Shown: positions 1 to 7,722 of the stretch, piece by piece | Numbering within the stretch: position 1 is the first letter of the stretch | How the letters are laid out: each line of letters opens with the position of its first letter | Source: GWF2-38-69 sp037127655 | GTDB taxonomy: Bacteria > Verrucomicrobiota > Lentisphaeria > Victivallales > GWF2-38-69 | Assembly (NCBI GenBank): GCA_037127655.1 | Contig: JBAXXY010000085.1 | Location: forward strand, 1-12,212 | Direction of reading: 5' to 3' | DNA length: 12,212 bases | Translations under genes and position numbers: made by a program | Notes under the pieces: model-generated | The model's database searches: none | Told to the model about the DNA's origin: nothing | What the model saw: only the letters and a program-made list of their open reading frames with translations

Positions 1-793
1 TTCAAATCCTTCACAAAAAATGGTAAGGAAATCAGAATAAAAGAAGTCCCCAATGCCGATACAGTTGAAATTCTCTGCGTCAGCGAGGGAAGGAAGGAAA
101 AAGAAGATGCCATGAGCAGACGATGGACTGAACGGGCATCTGAAGATTTAGCCTCTTCAGAGATCTGTAAGAAAAGGAAGCATTAAGCAGACAGACAAAA
201 TATATAAAAAAATAGGCAGACGGGAAGAGCGTTATGCAAACTTATGCAAGTACTTCAGCATTGAACTTACTGCTGATCCGGCAAACCCAGGCTCTACAAT
301 TGAACTCAACTTCCGGGAAAATCCGGTCTTCGACATTGAAAAGAATGCCTCAAATCCTCTCAACGGGGCGTATGTAATAGAAACAACCCTTAAAGATAAA
401 ACCCCAGAGGAAATATGGACGCTCTATATGACTCTGACAAGGGTGGAAGAAGCCTTCCGCTGCCTGAAATCAGAACTCGGCGCAAGACCCATTTACCATC
501 AGGGAGCCGAAAGAACCAAAGGACATCTGTTTATTTCGATTCTTGCTTACCACATTTTAATCAATATTGAATACAGACTAAACCAGTCTGGAGACACACG
601 CAGGTGGGCATCTATTTGCAAAGTATTAGGAACGCATCAGAGATCTACGACCATCATCCCCGATAACAAACAGCGCATCCACCATGTCAGAGTGTCCGGT
701 CAAGCCGAACCATGCCATACTAAAATTTACAACGCCCTTAAACTTAAACCCGGCAAAGGAACGAAAAAATATATCGTGGCAAAGAGGTTGTAG
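1..793 (+). pseudogene. IS transposase, 3' part, frameshifted (IS1634/IS4-like DDE)
   Basis: This is the C-terminal part of a DDE transposase whose start lies left of the window. Frame 1 is open from base 1 to a TAA at 184-186. The homologous reading then continues in frame 2 (for example RKGSIKQTDKIYKKIGRREE, then the GAYVIETTLKD stretch) to the TAG at 791-793. The two halves join only by a one-base shift at about 152-175, so the gene looks inactive. The last 121 codons hold the diagnostic block RVEEAFRCLKSEL with an E-x6-K arrangement, then RPIYH and GHLFISILAY, which are typical of the catalytic-Glu helix and tail of IS1634-type transposases. Two 60-base lines counted by hand here give 45-53% G+C, against about 33% for a line in the sulfur operon, which suggests recent transfer. 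Family assignment is by remembered motif. Programmed frameshifting is possible but not supported by a clear slippery site. Confidence 0.8.
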
Positions 794-848
794 TGTCCCA
801 AAAGTATCCGGTCTAGCCTCATAATCTCAACTTTACCGTTGGACTTGG
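794..848. other. IS right end / junction with broken nadA
   Basis: Right after the transposase stop the sequence reads TGTCCCAAAAGTATCCGG. The last NadA-like codons on the minus strand end at about 845. The right terminus of the element should therefore fall in these roughly 50 bases. The exact end and any target-site duplication cannot be set, because the left end of the element is outside the window and so there is no second inverted repeat to compare. Confidence 0.45.
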
Positions 849-1191
849 GCTAGGATATTTCTTCTTGAGGTCTCTTACGCCTTCGGCATCAGCCATAGGG
901 CAACCGGCATCAATAACTGGAAGAAGAACTATCTTTTCAGGCAAAAGAATTTTAGCTGTTTCAGCCATAAATTTTACGCCGCAAAATACTATTATGTCCT
1001 GTTCTTGCTTTTCTGCTTAGTCCTAGAGAATCTCCTGTGAAGTCTGCTATATCCTGAACTTCTCCAAGCACATAATTGTGAGCAAGGATAATAGCATTTC
1101 TTTCTTTTTTAATAGTTAAAATTTTATCAATAATCTTTTTCTGATAGTCTATAACCATAAAATTATCCGTTTGAACCTGCTTTTGCAGCAT
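819..1191 (-). pseudogene. nadA: quinolinate synthase NadA, N-terminal remnant
   Basis: NadA is a [4Fe-4S] enzyme that condenses iminoaspartate with dihydroxyacetone phosphate to make quinolinate for NAD. From the ATG at 1191 the frame gives KKERNAIILAHNYVLGEVQD and then DFTGDSLGLSRKA, the classic NadA N-terminus. It then runs off-frame to a TGA at 961-963. In the neighbouring frame the protein resumes: DIIVFCGVKFMAETAKIL, then LLPVIDAGCPMADAEGVRDL. A single extra base at about 1003-1008 accounts for the shift. The AGCPMAD block also looks about three residues short before AEGV. Similarity ends near KKKYPSP at about 845, at the IS junction, and the frame then reads foreign codons to a TGA at 819-821. 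About two thirds of the usual roughly 300 residues are absent, including the later cluster cysteines. It lies 65 bases after hydF in the same direction and was probably cotranscribed. Confidence 0.87.
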
Positions 1192-1256
1192 TACAAAATC
1201 TCACTATTTTTCATTATATTAATGCTAGTTTCAGGGGCAAAATTCAACTTGATTTT

Positions 1257-2513
1257 CTACGCCGTTATTCCCCATGGTTTCAGCACCCTATCCAGACAAT
1301 GTTTACCGTGGAGGCAAGAAAGGAACACTCCGTAATTGGTGTAAGGAATTCCAAGGTGCGACAAATCTCTTATTCTTGCAGACATAGTTTGAGGAGTTAC
1401 CATACAGCCGCCGCAGTGAATAATCAGCTTATAAACACTGAGGTTAGCATTTTCTTGAAATTCTCTTCCAAAGTTATGCTCAATTATCAATCCTGGGATT
1501 TTCCTGTTAAGAATTTTAGGTATTTGAGAAGTTCCAATATCTTCGGCTATTCTAGAGTGATTGCAGGCTTCAACTATTAAGACTTTATCGTTTGGTTTCA
1601 AGTTATCGATAACTTTCACGCCATCCACGAATCCTTTCAGCATGCCACTACTCATGTAATTAACCATCATTATGGAAAAAGTAGTAAGCATAATATCTTC
1701 AGGCAGCCAATCTTTGACAATATCCATTGCCTGTGAATCAGTTATCATTAACTTTGGTCTTTTACTGAAACTGGCAAGAAATCTGGTGAAGCGTTCCTTT
1801 TCCTGAACTTTTCCAGATCTTGCATTGCTAAGATCCATTCTGTAAGAAACAGGAAAAGCCCAATGCCTTGCTATGTATTCTTCGCTCATTTCCTGTGGCC
1901 TTAAATATCTCCCATGAGGAGTTTCTTCATCCATCGGAATATTTAAAATGTAAAATTCATCTTTTTTGATAAATGGAAGGAGGTCTATTTTAACATTTTT
2001 TGGAACATAATTCTTTAGGATAAAATTGATTAGGTTTTGCCGGCATGACGGGTCGCTAGCTGAAATACAGATCTTTCCATAAAACTTTATCAGTGGCATA
2101 TTTTGATCAAATTTATATATTTCTTTAGTGTAGTCCAGTCCATTGAATATGTTAACTATAATTATGATTTGCTTGTCTTGTTCTCTCGCACTGTTAAGGA
2201 TTTCATTTTCAGTCTCAAATGTCTGAATTCTAGGATCAATGACAAGCAGAACCAGATCACATTCTTTCAAGCATAATAACACTTTACTTTTTTTCTTGTC
2301 CCCAAGTTCGTTTGACTCGTCCATTCCTGCTGTATCAAAAAGCTTTGCAGGACCAAGCCCATGCAGTTCTATCATAGTGATTTTTGTATCTGCCGTTGTG
2401 CCTGGTGTGGGATCTACAATCGATGTATCACTTTGGGTAAGCAGATTCATAACAGAACTTTTCCCGGCATTCATTCTGCCGAATATACCAATATGATCTC
2501 TAAGCAGCAGCAT
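1257..2513 (-). CDS. hydF: [FeFe]-hydrogenase maturation GTPase HydF
   Basis: HydF is the scaffold and carrier that receives the 2Fe subcluster made by HydE and HydG and loads it into [FeFe] hydrogenase in the cytoplasm. The 418-residue product has an N-terminal G domain: P-loop GRMNAGKS at 12-19, PGTT at 37-40, DTAG at 60-63. The dimerisation segment includes PVSYRMDLSNARSG and KLMITDSQAMD (about 222-263). The C-terminal cluster-binding domain keeps the family signature Cys317-Asn-His319, then His366-Cys367-Gly-Gly-Cys370 (CxHx46HCxxC). The expected G4 motif NKxD appears as NGLD (124-127). The start is the only ATG before an in-frame TAA and gives a slightly short N-terminus; the only SD-like bases (AGGAA) are about 13 nt upstream. 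No hydE, hydG or hydrogenase gene is visible, so partners must be elsewhere. It is followed by the broken nadA. Confidence 0.95.
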   Translation of the reverse strand: MLLLRDHIGIFGRMNAGKSSVMNLLTQSDTSIVDPTPGTTADTKITMIELHGLGPAKLFDTAGMDESNELGDKKKSKVLLCLKECDLVLLVIDPRIQTFETENEILNSAREQDKQIIIIVNIFNGLDYTKEIYKFDQNMPLIKFYGKICISASDPSCRQNLINFILKNYVPKNVKIDLLPFIKKDEFYILNIPMDEETPHGRYLRPQEMSEEYIARHWAFPVSYRMDLSNARSGKVQEKERFTRFLASFSKRPKLMITDSQAMDIVKDWLPEDIMLTTFSIMMVNYMSSGMLKGFVDGVKVIDNLKPNDKVLIVEACNHSRIAEDIGTSQIPKILNRKIPGLIIEHNFGREFQENANLSVYKLIIHCGGCMVTPQTMSARIRDLSHLGIPYTNYGVFLSCLHGKHCLDRVLKPWGITA

Positions 2514-2775
2514 AAAATTTAAATATTTCCTATATCTTATATTTTAAGTCAGAATTACCTAACTTTTTTAGCCTACTTTCAAATACTAGATTTAATGAAG
2601 TATATGATAAAAACAATATTAATGAATCATTGCATTCTAATTTCTTCAAAAGAGACTTCAATAATAGAATCTTTCGTAGGGAGACAGCTTAAGGCTTTTT
2701 CATGACTCCTTATATAAACAATAATGAAAGACTATTCGCTACAAGACTCATTCTACGGTTAAGCATAATTCCCAT
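2514..2775 (-). other. spacer before hydF with possible decayed small reading frame
   Basis: No intact gene is seen in these 262 bases. On the minus strand an ATG at 2703, with AGGAG only two bases before it, stops after four codons. The adjacent frame then reads KALSCLPTKDSIIEVSFEEI and ends at TGA. A second shift reopens NDSLILFLSYTSLNL followed by VFESRLKKLGNSDLKYKI up to a TAG at 2530-2532, 16 bases before the hydF start. Both pieces look protein-like, so a twice-frameshifted gene of about 60 codons is possible, but chance is not excluded. No convincing rho-independent terminator for mnmA and no clear hydF promoter stand out in this AT-rich stretch. Confidence 0.3.
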
Positions 2776-3867
2776 TCATTTTGAACCGGTAAGATAGTCG
2801 ATCCACCCACCTGCTATAAGCTGATCACCATTATAGATAGCCAAAGCTTGCCCAGGGGTTACGGCTCTGAGAGGTTCGGCTAGTTCAATTTTGGTTCTAT
2901 GATTGTCTAACTTAGAAACAACAGCCTTTTGAGGCGTCTGCCTGTAACGAGTCTGAACTTCGCATTCAAGAGTTTGAGTTTGAAAATCAAGATAGTTCAT
3001 ATTGCTTGCAGTGAAGGTTTTCATTAAAAGAAGTTCAGGATTCGAACTTACTACTACATCACCTGATATAGAGTTAATGCTTACAACAAATGCTGGACTT
3101 CCCAAAGCAATACCAAGTCCTCTTCTCTGACCTATCGTGAAGTTCTCAATACCATCATGTTTAGCTAGGATTTTACCATTTTCATCAATTATATTGCCCT
3201 GTTTGGCAGGATGCTTGAAAGTTCTGGAAAGAGTTTGAGCAAAGGTTTCGCCCTTGTAACCAAAACAAGCGTCCTGACTCTCCTCTTTCTTTGCGTTTGG
3301 CAAGTCAAATTCTTCTGCTAAATTCCTAACCTCAGGTTTGGTTAATTCACCTAAAGGGAAATATGAAAAATTAATTTGTTCCTGAGTTAAACCGCACAGA
3401 AAATAGGTCTGATTCTTATTATCATCTACGCCCTTGAAAATTCTGGCGTCAGCACTGCCATATCTTTTTATAATTGCGTAGTGTCCAGTTATTATTCCTC
3501 CAGCTCCGATCTCTTTTGCAAATCTCATCAAAGCGCCAAACTTCAAGTAGAAGTTGCACAGGACGCAAGGATTAGGAGTTCTTCCAACAGCATATTCGTT
3601 CATAGCATACTGAAGAATCTTTTCTCTGAACTCTTTTCTGCCATCAACAAAATAATGAGGTATTCCAAGTTTATCAGCGGCAAGTCTCGCTTGAATATTA
3701 TCATCAAGACCACAACAGGCTTTGGTTTTTTCCTTTGTATCATCGCAGTTTTTCATTTTGAGAGTAGCACCAACGACTTTGTGCCCACTTCTTACAAAAA
3801 TGGCAGCAGCAACCGAAGAATCAACTCCACCGCTTAAAGCTGCTACAAATGTCTTTTGAGTAGTCAT
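2776..3867 (-). CDS. mnmA: tRNA-specific 2-thiouridylase MnmA
   Basis: MnmA adenylates U34 of the Lys, Glu and Gln tRNAs and replaces O2 with sulfur, giving s2U34. The 363-residue product has the PP-loop SGGVDSS at 12-18, the catalytic region TPNPCVLCN at 97-105 and the second catalytic Cys at 201 in SQDACFGY, followed by FTIGQRRGLG (243-252) and the C-terminal beta-barrel. Cys104 aligns with the first catalytic Cys of E. coli MnmA (Cys102) and Cys201 with Cys199. Cys101 sits where E. coli has Asp99, a variation I recall in other anaerobes. An N-terminal KACCGLDD stretch (49-56) also fits that subgroup. The ATG at 3867 follows GGGAG (3877-3881) at nine bases. It is the last gene of the sulfur operon, 38 bases after nifS, which supports the desulfurase as its sulfur donor. 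Confidence 0.96.
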   Translation of the reverse strand: MTTQKTFVAALSGGVDSSVAAAIFVRSGHKVVGATLKMKNCDDTKEKTKACCGLDDNIQARLAADKLGIPHYFVDGRKEFREKILQYAMNEYAVGRTPNPCVLCNFYLKFGALMRFAKEIGAGGIITGHYAIIKRYGSADARIFKGVDDNKNQTYFLCGLTQEQINFSYFPLGELTKPEVRNLAEEFDLPNAKKEESQDACFGYKGETFAQTLSRTFKHPAKQGNIIDENGKILAKHDGIENFTIGQRRGLGIALGSPAFVVSINSISGDVVVSSNPELLLMKTFTASNMNYLDFQTQTLECEVQTRYRQTPQKAVVSKLDNHRTKIELAEPLRAVTPGQALAIYNGDQLIAGGWIDYLTGSK

Positions 3868-3905
3868 TAGTATTTTCTCCCAACCATGTAAACCAATCAG
3901 TTATT

Positions 3906-5036
3906 TTATTGGTTTGATAATTTCTTCAATGTTTCGACTGTAAAGTCTATATCCTGAGAGGTTGTTTGCAAGCCGACAGAGAAGCGAAGAGCACTATGTT
4001 GTTGTACTTCCGTAAGCCCCATGGCTTTGAGAGTCCTGGAAGGTTCCAAACTTGCCGCTCCACATGCAGAACCTGATGATACAAATATTCCATTAAGGTC
4101 AAGTTTAACTAACAGCGTTTCGCTTTCAGTTCCTACGAAACTTATATTTGTTGTGTTCGATACTCTTGGGGCTCCAACACCATTTATTTTGCTGCCTTTT
4201 ATACGGGAAAGGATTTCTTTTTCAAGCAGATTTTTTATTTGAGAAAGACGGGCAGAATTTAAGGTTAAATTAAGTTTGGCTACTTCACACGCCTTGCCGA
4301 AACCTACAATAGCCGGCACATTTTCTGTGCCAGAACGAAGTTTGCGTTCCTGTCCACCGCCATGAATCAGAGTGGATAAGGACAAGCCTCTTCTGATAAA
4401 CAAAGCGCCAACGCCTTTCGGCCCATAGATTTTGTGCGCTGAAATTGACATCATGTCAGCTCCAAGTTCACTTACATCCAGGGCTATTTTCCCTGCCGCC
4501 TGAACTGCGTCCGTATGGAAAACAATTCGATGTTCTCCTGCAATAGCAGCAAACTCCTTAATATTCTGAATTACACCTGTTTCATTATTTGCAAGAATGA
4601 CTGAAATAAGAATAGTTTTGTCTGTAATGGATGTCTTTAGGTCTTCGCAGCTTACTATTCCGTTAGAATCTACCGGCAAATAAGTAAGTTCAAAGCCGCA
4701 GGATTCAAGGTGTTTACAAGTGTTATAAACTGAACTGTGTTCGGCTGAACTTGTTATTATATGATTTCCCTTGCCTTTGAATTTATTAGCTATCCCAATA
4801 AGAGCGATATTATTAGCTTCAGTTCCGCTTCCAGTAAAAATGATTTCGTCAACTTTTGCCTCGAGTAGCGATGCCACTTGAGTTCTTGCCAAATCCATAG
4901 CTCTAAGAGCCTTTTGACCTGCCGAGTGGGAACTTGAAGGATTTCCGTAATTAGTAGAGAAGTATGGATGCATAGCCTCCATAACTTCCGAACTTACGGG
5001 TGTAGTAGCATTATAATCAAGGTAAATTTGATTCAT
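3906..5036 (-). CDS. cysteine desulfurase (NifS/IscS family)
   Basis: This PLP enzyme releases sulfur from L-cysteine as an enzyme-bound persulfide, leaving alanine, to feed Fe-S clusters and thiolated tRNA. Reading from MNQIYLDYNATTPVS gives 376 residues, the normal family length. The ATG at 5036 is chosen because homologs begin here; an upstream in-frame ATG at 5087 would add 17 residues lying inside metY. Visible residues are His100 (SSAEHSSV), Asp176 (FHTDAVQAAGK), the PLP lysine Lys202 (SAHKIYGPKGVG), the RSGTEN motif (235-240) and catalytic Cys325 in SSGSACGAASLEPSRTL. The extended Cys loop is that of group I NifS/IscS, not SufS. The start is four bases after the metY stop with no good SD sequence, which suggests translational coupling. 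No iscU or scaffold gene follows; mnmA does, so tRNA thiolation is a likely main use. Confidence 0.95.
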   Translation of the reverse strand: MNQIYLDYNATTPVSSEVMEAMHPYFSTNYGNPSSSHSAGQKALRAMDLARTQVASLLEAKVDEIIFTGSGTEANNIALIGIANKFKGKGNHIITSSAEHSSVYNTCKHLESCGFELTYLPVDSNGIVSCEDLKTSITDKTILISVILANNETGVIQNIKEFAAIAGEHRIVFHTDAVQAAGKIALDVSELGADMMSISAHKIYGPKGVGALFIRRGLSLSTLIHGGGQERKLRSGTENVPAIVGFGKACEVAKLNLTLNSARLSQIKNLLEKEILSRIKGSKINGVGAPRVSNTTNISFVGTESETLLVKLDLNGIFVSSGSACGAASLEPSRTLKAMGLTEVQQHSALRFSVGLQTTSQDIDFTVETLKKLSNQ

Positions 5037-5040
5037 TAGC

Positions 5041-6342
5041 TTAAGCAGTTTTTTGAGTCGCTCTGATAGCCTGATCAATGTCTGCAATTATATCTTCAAT
5101 ATCCTCGATGCCTACAGATATTCTGATAAGACCGGGAGTAACGCCTGCTACAAGTTTAGAAGAGTCCGATAACTGCTGGTGTGTAGTAGAATCAGGATGG
5201 ATGACAAGAGTTCTTGCATCTCCGACATTCGCCAGATGTTTAGCAAGGTTGACGCTGTCAATAAACTTCCTGCCTGCTACACTTCCACCTTTGATTTCAA
5301 AGGTCATAACAGAACCAAATCCACCATCTAGATATTTCTTGGCAATATTATGATATATATGGCTTTGCAATCCAGTGTAGTTGACCGCTAAAACAATAGG
5401 ATGGTTAGCAAGAAATTCAGCAAGCTTGAGAGCATTTTCACTATGTTTTTGGATTCTTAAAGCCAAAGTTTCGAGGCCTTGAATTGTATTAAAGGAATTT
5501 GTCGGACTTGGGCACATTCCAATATTCCTCATTCCCTGAACTCTTGCCTTGATTATATAGGCAATATTCCCAACTCCAGTCACATTGCTTAAGGCATCGT
5601 GGTAAACCACCCCATGATAGCTTGAATCAGGTTGAGTGAACTCTGGGAATTTTCCTGAAGACCAGTCAAATTTACCGCTGTCAACTATAACTCCCCCGAT
5701 AGAGTTTCCGTGACCGCCTATCCATTTAGTGGTCGAATGAACAACAATATCAACGCCATATTTAAAAGGTTTGCACAATATAGGAGCAAAAGTGTTATCG
5801 ATAATTACAGGAATTTTATGAGCATGTGCGGCTTTAGTTATGGTTTCGAAATCCGGAACATCGCCTTTGGGATTGCCGATAGTTTCACCGTAAACTAGCT
5901 TTGTATTATCTTTAACAGCCTTTTGAATTTTCTCAGCGGTAAATTCATCGATAAAAGTTACTTCTATTCCGAATCGCGGCAAAGTGTGCCTGAAAAGGGT
6001 TTCCGTTCCTCCGTAAAGAGAACCAGAAGAAATAATGTGGTCTCCAGCTTTTGCAATATTGGTAATTGCAAGAAATATTGCTGCCATTCCGCTTGATGTA
6101 GCCAAGGCGCCTGTTCCGCCTTCCAAAGCTGCAATTCTTTTCTCTAAAACATCCGTCGTCGGATTCATGAGTCTAGTGTAAATATTCCCAAATTCTTTTA
6201 AAGCAAATAAGTTGGCGGCGTGCTCTGAAGATTTAAAAACATAACTTGTTGTTTGATAGACAGGAACCGCACAAGACCCTGTAGCGGGATCAGAACTGAA
6301 ACCTTCATGAAGCGTGATAGTAGAATTTCCGTATTTGGACAT
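5041..6342 (-). CDS. metY: O-acetylhomoserine aminocarboxypropyltransferase (sulfhydrylase, MetY)
   Basis: This PLP enzyme of the Cys/Met metabolism family makes homocysteine from O-acetyl-L-homoserine and sulfide, the direct route to methionine. At 433 residues it has MetY length, longer than the roughly 380-400 of cystathionine synthases and lyases. Visible motifs are the N-terminal PVYQTTSYVF (27-36), YTRLMNPTTDVLEKRIAALE (55-74), SLYGGTETLF (108-117), IIDNTFAPILCKPF (180-193) and the PLP lysine Lys206 in VHSTTKWIGGHG, followed by a near C-terminal LIRISVGIED. The N-terminal LHEGFSSDPATGSCAVP is also typical of MetY. AGCAGG sits about six bases before the ATG. It lies 18 bases after cysK and 4 bases before nifS. 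An O-succinylhomoserine or O-acetylserine preference cannot be excluded from sequence alone, but fixation of sulfide next to cysK is the simplest reading. Confidence 0.93.
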   Translation of the reverse strand: MSKYGNSTITLHEGFSSDPATGSCAVPVYQTTSYVFKSSEHAANLFALKEFGNIYTRLMNPTTDVLEKRIAALEGGTGALATSSGMAAIFLAITNIAKAGDHIISSGSLYGGTETLFRHTLPRFGIEVTFIDEFTAEKIQKAVKDNTKLVYGETIGNPKGDVPDFETITKAAHAHKIPVIIDNTFAPILCKPFKYGVDIVVHSTTKWIGGHGNSIGGVIVDSGKFDWSSGKFPEFTQPDSSYHGVVYHDALSNVTGVGNIAYIIKARVQGMRNIGMCPSPTNSFNTIQGLETLALRIQKHSENALKLAEFLANHPIVLAVNYTGLQSHIYHNIAKKYLDGGFGSVMTFEIKGGSVAGRKFIDSVNLAKHLANVGDARTLVIHPDSTTHQQLSDSSKLVAGVTPGLIRISVGIEDIEDIIADIDQAIRATQKTA

Positions 6343-6360
6343 AATAAGCCTGCTTTCTAT

Positions 6361-7281
6361 TTAATTTTTGAACAAATCTGTAGATATGTATCTCTCGCCT
6401 GTATCAGGAATGATAACTACAATATTTTTTGACTGAACAGAATCTCTCTGGGCTATTTTTAAAGCCGCAAATATAGCAGCTCCAGCGCTAATACCTGCAA
6501 GGATTCCCTCTTTTTGAGCCAACAATTTCGCAGTCTGAATAGATTCATTGTCAGAGACAGTAATAATTTCATCTATTATCTTTGTATTAAGAACTCCCGG
6601 AATAAAACCTGCTCCAATTCCTTGAATACCATGCTTGCCTGCCTCTCCGCCGGATATTACAGGTGAGGATGACGGTTCAACAGCGATTAGCTTGATGGAT
6701 GGATTTTGCTCTTTTAAAAACTTTCCGGCTCCAGTAATTGTACCTCCGGTACCCACCCCTGCTATAAAATAGTCAACCTTGCCATCCAAATCATTCCAGA
6801 TTTCAGGACCTGTTGTTTTATAGTGAATTTCAGGGTTGTAGCAATTGTTAAACTGCTGAGGTATAAAAGAACCTGGAATATCAGCCTGGAGCTTCTCTGC
6901 CATTTCTACTGCTCCTTTCATTCCTTTTGAACCGTCTGTTAAAGCTAGTTCAGCCCCAAGATAACGCATTAGCTTCTGTCTTTCGATGGACATGGTTTCA
7001 GGCATAGTAATTATAAGTTTATAGCCTCTTGCGGCGGCAACCATAGCCAAACCAAGACCTGTATTTCCGCTTGTCGGTTCAATTATTACTGAACCTGGCT
7101 TTAGAAGCCCCATTTTCTCCGCATTATCAATCATATTGACTGCGATCCTGTCTTTAATGCTAGAGGTAGGATTAAAAAATTCAAGTTTTCCGTAAATTGA
7201 ATTAGTTCCACCGATCAACTTATTAATTTTTACAAGAGGCGTATTTCCAATAGTTTTACTGATATCATCAAAAACTCTCAT
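6361..7281 (-). CDS. cysK: cysteine synthase (O-acetylserine sulfhydrylase) CysK
   Basis: CysK makes L-cysteine from O-acetylserine and sulfide. The 306-residue protein shows the PLP Lys43 in NPTSSIKDRIA, the substrate loop PTSGNTG (69-75), the phosphate-binding GVGTGGT (175-181), the GIQGIGAGFIP block and a late GISAGAA motif, all in standard order and at standard length. The start is fixed by homology (MRVFDDISKTIGNTPLV) and by a 4-base ATGA overlap with the stop of the upstream Rrf2 regulator, so the two are translationally coupled. In Bacillus and Staphylococcus the CymR regulator acts in complex with CysK as the cysteine sensor. The tight pairing here suggests, but does not prove, the same arrangement. 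The variant that takes O-phosphoserine or homocysteine (CBS-like) is less likely, because no extra domain is present. Confidence 0.96.
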   Translation of the reverse strand: MRVFDDISKTIGNTPLVKINKLIGGTNSIYGKLEFFNPTSSIKDRIAVNMIDNAEKMGLLKPGSVIIEPTSGNTGLGLAMVAAARGYKLIITMPETMSIERQKLMRYLGAELALTDGSKGMKGAVEMAEKLQADIPGSFIPQQFNNCYNPEIHYKTTGPEIWNDLDGKVDYFIAGVGTGGTITGAGKFLKEQNPSIKLIAVEPSSSPVISGGEAGKHGIQGIGAGFIPGVLNTKIIDEIITVSDNESIQTAKLLAQKEGILAGISAGAAIFAALKIAQRDSVQSKNIVVIIPDTGERYISTDLFKN

Positions 7282-7715
7282 ATTGTATATTCTCCTTCTT
7301 TATAGTTATTCATATATTTTGCAATTATTTCATCCAGAGTTAAATCAGAAGCAGCTGTTCTAATTTTTGACTCAAAAACTTTCCATAAATCCCGGCTCCA
7401 ATATTCATACGGCTGTAAACTTGATTTATCGGATTCATCAGAGCTGGAAAAATCGATCTTCCCTTCAAATAATTCAATGATGTCAAGAAGAGTTATATCT
7501 TTGGCATCTTTGCTTAGAATATATCCACCTTTCGAGCCTCTGATAGTCCTGACTAATCCACCTGAGACCAAAGGAAGCATAACCTGCTCAACATAAGCCT
7601 CCGAAATCTTTTGACTGCCTGAGATAGTTTTACCTGTGATAGGCAAACCTTTAAATTCTTTGACTATATATGCCAAAGCATTAAGACCATATTTTGTTTT
7701 TACCGTCAACTTCAT
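7278..7715 (-). CDS. Rrf2-family transcriptional regulator, CymR-like
   Basis: This is a 145-residue Rrf2-family winged-helix DNA-binding protein that opens the sulfur operon. The N-terminus MKLTVKTKYGLNALAYIV is family-typical. The recognition region ISEAYVEQVMLPLVSGGLV (37-55) and the wing RGSKGGYILSK (59-69) follow. The protein contains no cysteine at all, so it cannot bind an Fe-S cluster as IscR does. That, and its fusion to cysK by a 4-base overlap, points to the CymR class of cysteine-responsive repressors. Residues 90-105 are a polar linker rich in Ser and Asp. The C-terminus is helical (KVFESKIRTAASDLTLDEII). It is preceded by a near-consensus promoter and a leader of about 30 nt holding AT-rich dyads, so autoregulation is likely. 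CymR function is inferred, not shown. Confidence 0.88.
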   Translation of the reverse strand: MKLTVKTKYGLNALAYIVKEFKGLPITGKTISGSQKISEAYVEQVMLPLVSGGLVRTIRGSKGGYILSKDAKDITLLDIIELFEGKIDFSSSDESDKSSLQPYEYWSRDLWKVFESKIRTAASDLTLDEIIAKYMNNYKEGEYTI

Positions 7716-7722
7716 ATCTAAA

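Noticed and set aside
1299..1580. Plus-strand open frame of 93 codons inside hydF
   Set aside because: It lies wholly antisense to the conserved HydF C-terminal domain, has no family-like motif and no SD sequence; it is a shadow of the real gene.
2712..2765. Short minus-strand peptide MLNRRMSLVANSLSLLFI
   Set aside because: It has only 18 codons, no supporting family likeness and a weak ribosome site; chance is the better explanation.
3481..3837. Plus-strand open frame of 118 codons
   Set aside because: It is antisense to the MnmA PP-loop and catalytic region, and its low-complexity Ser-rich product is typical of a shadow frame.
5037..5087. Longer start for the cysteine desulfurase at 5087
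   Set aside because: The extra 17 residues have no counterpart in the family and lie inside metY; the protein clearly begins at MNQIYLDYNATTP.
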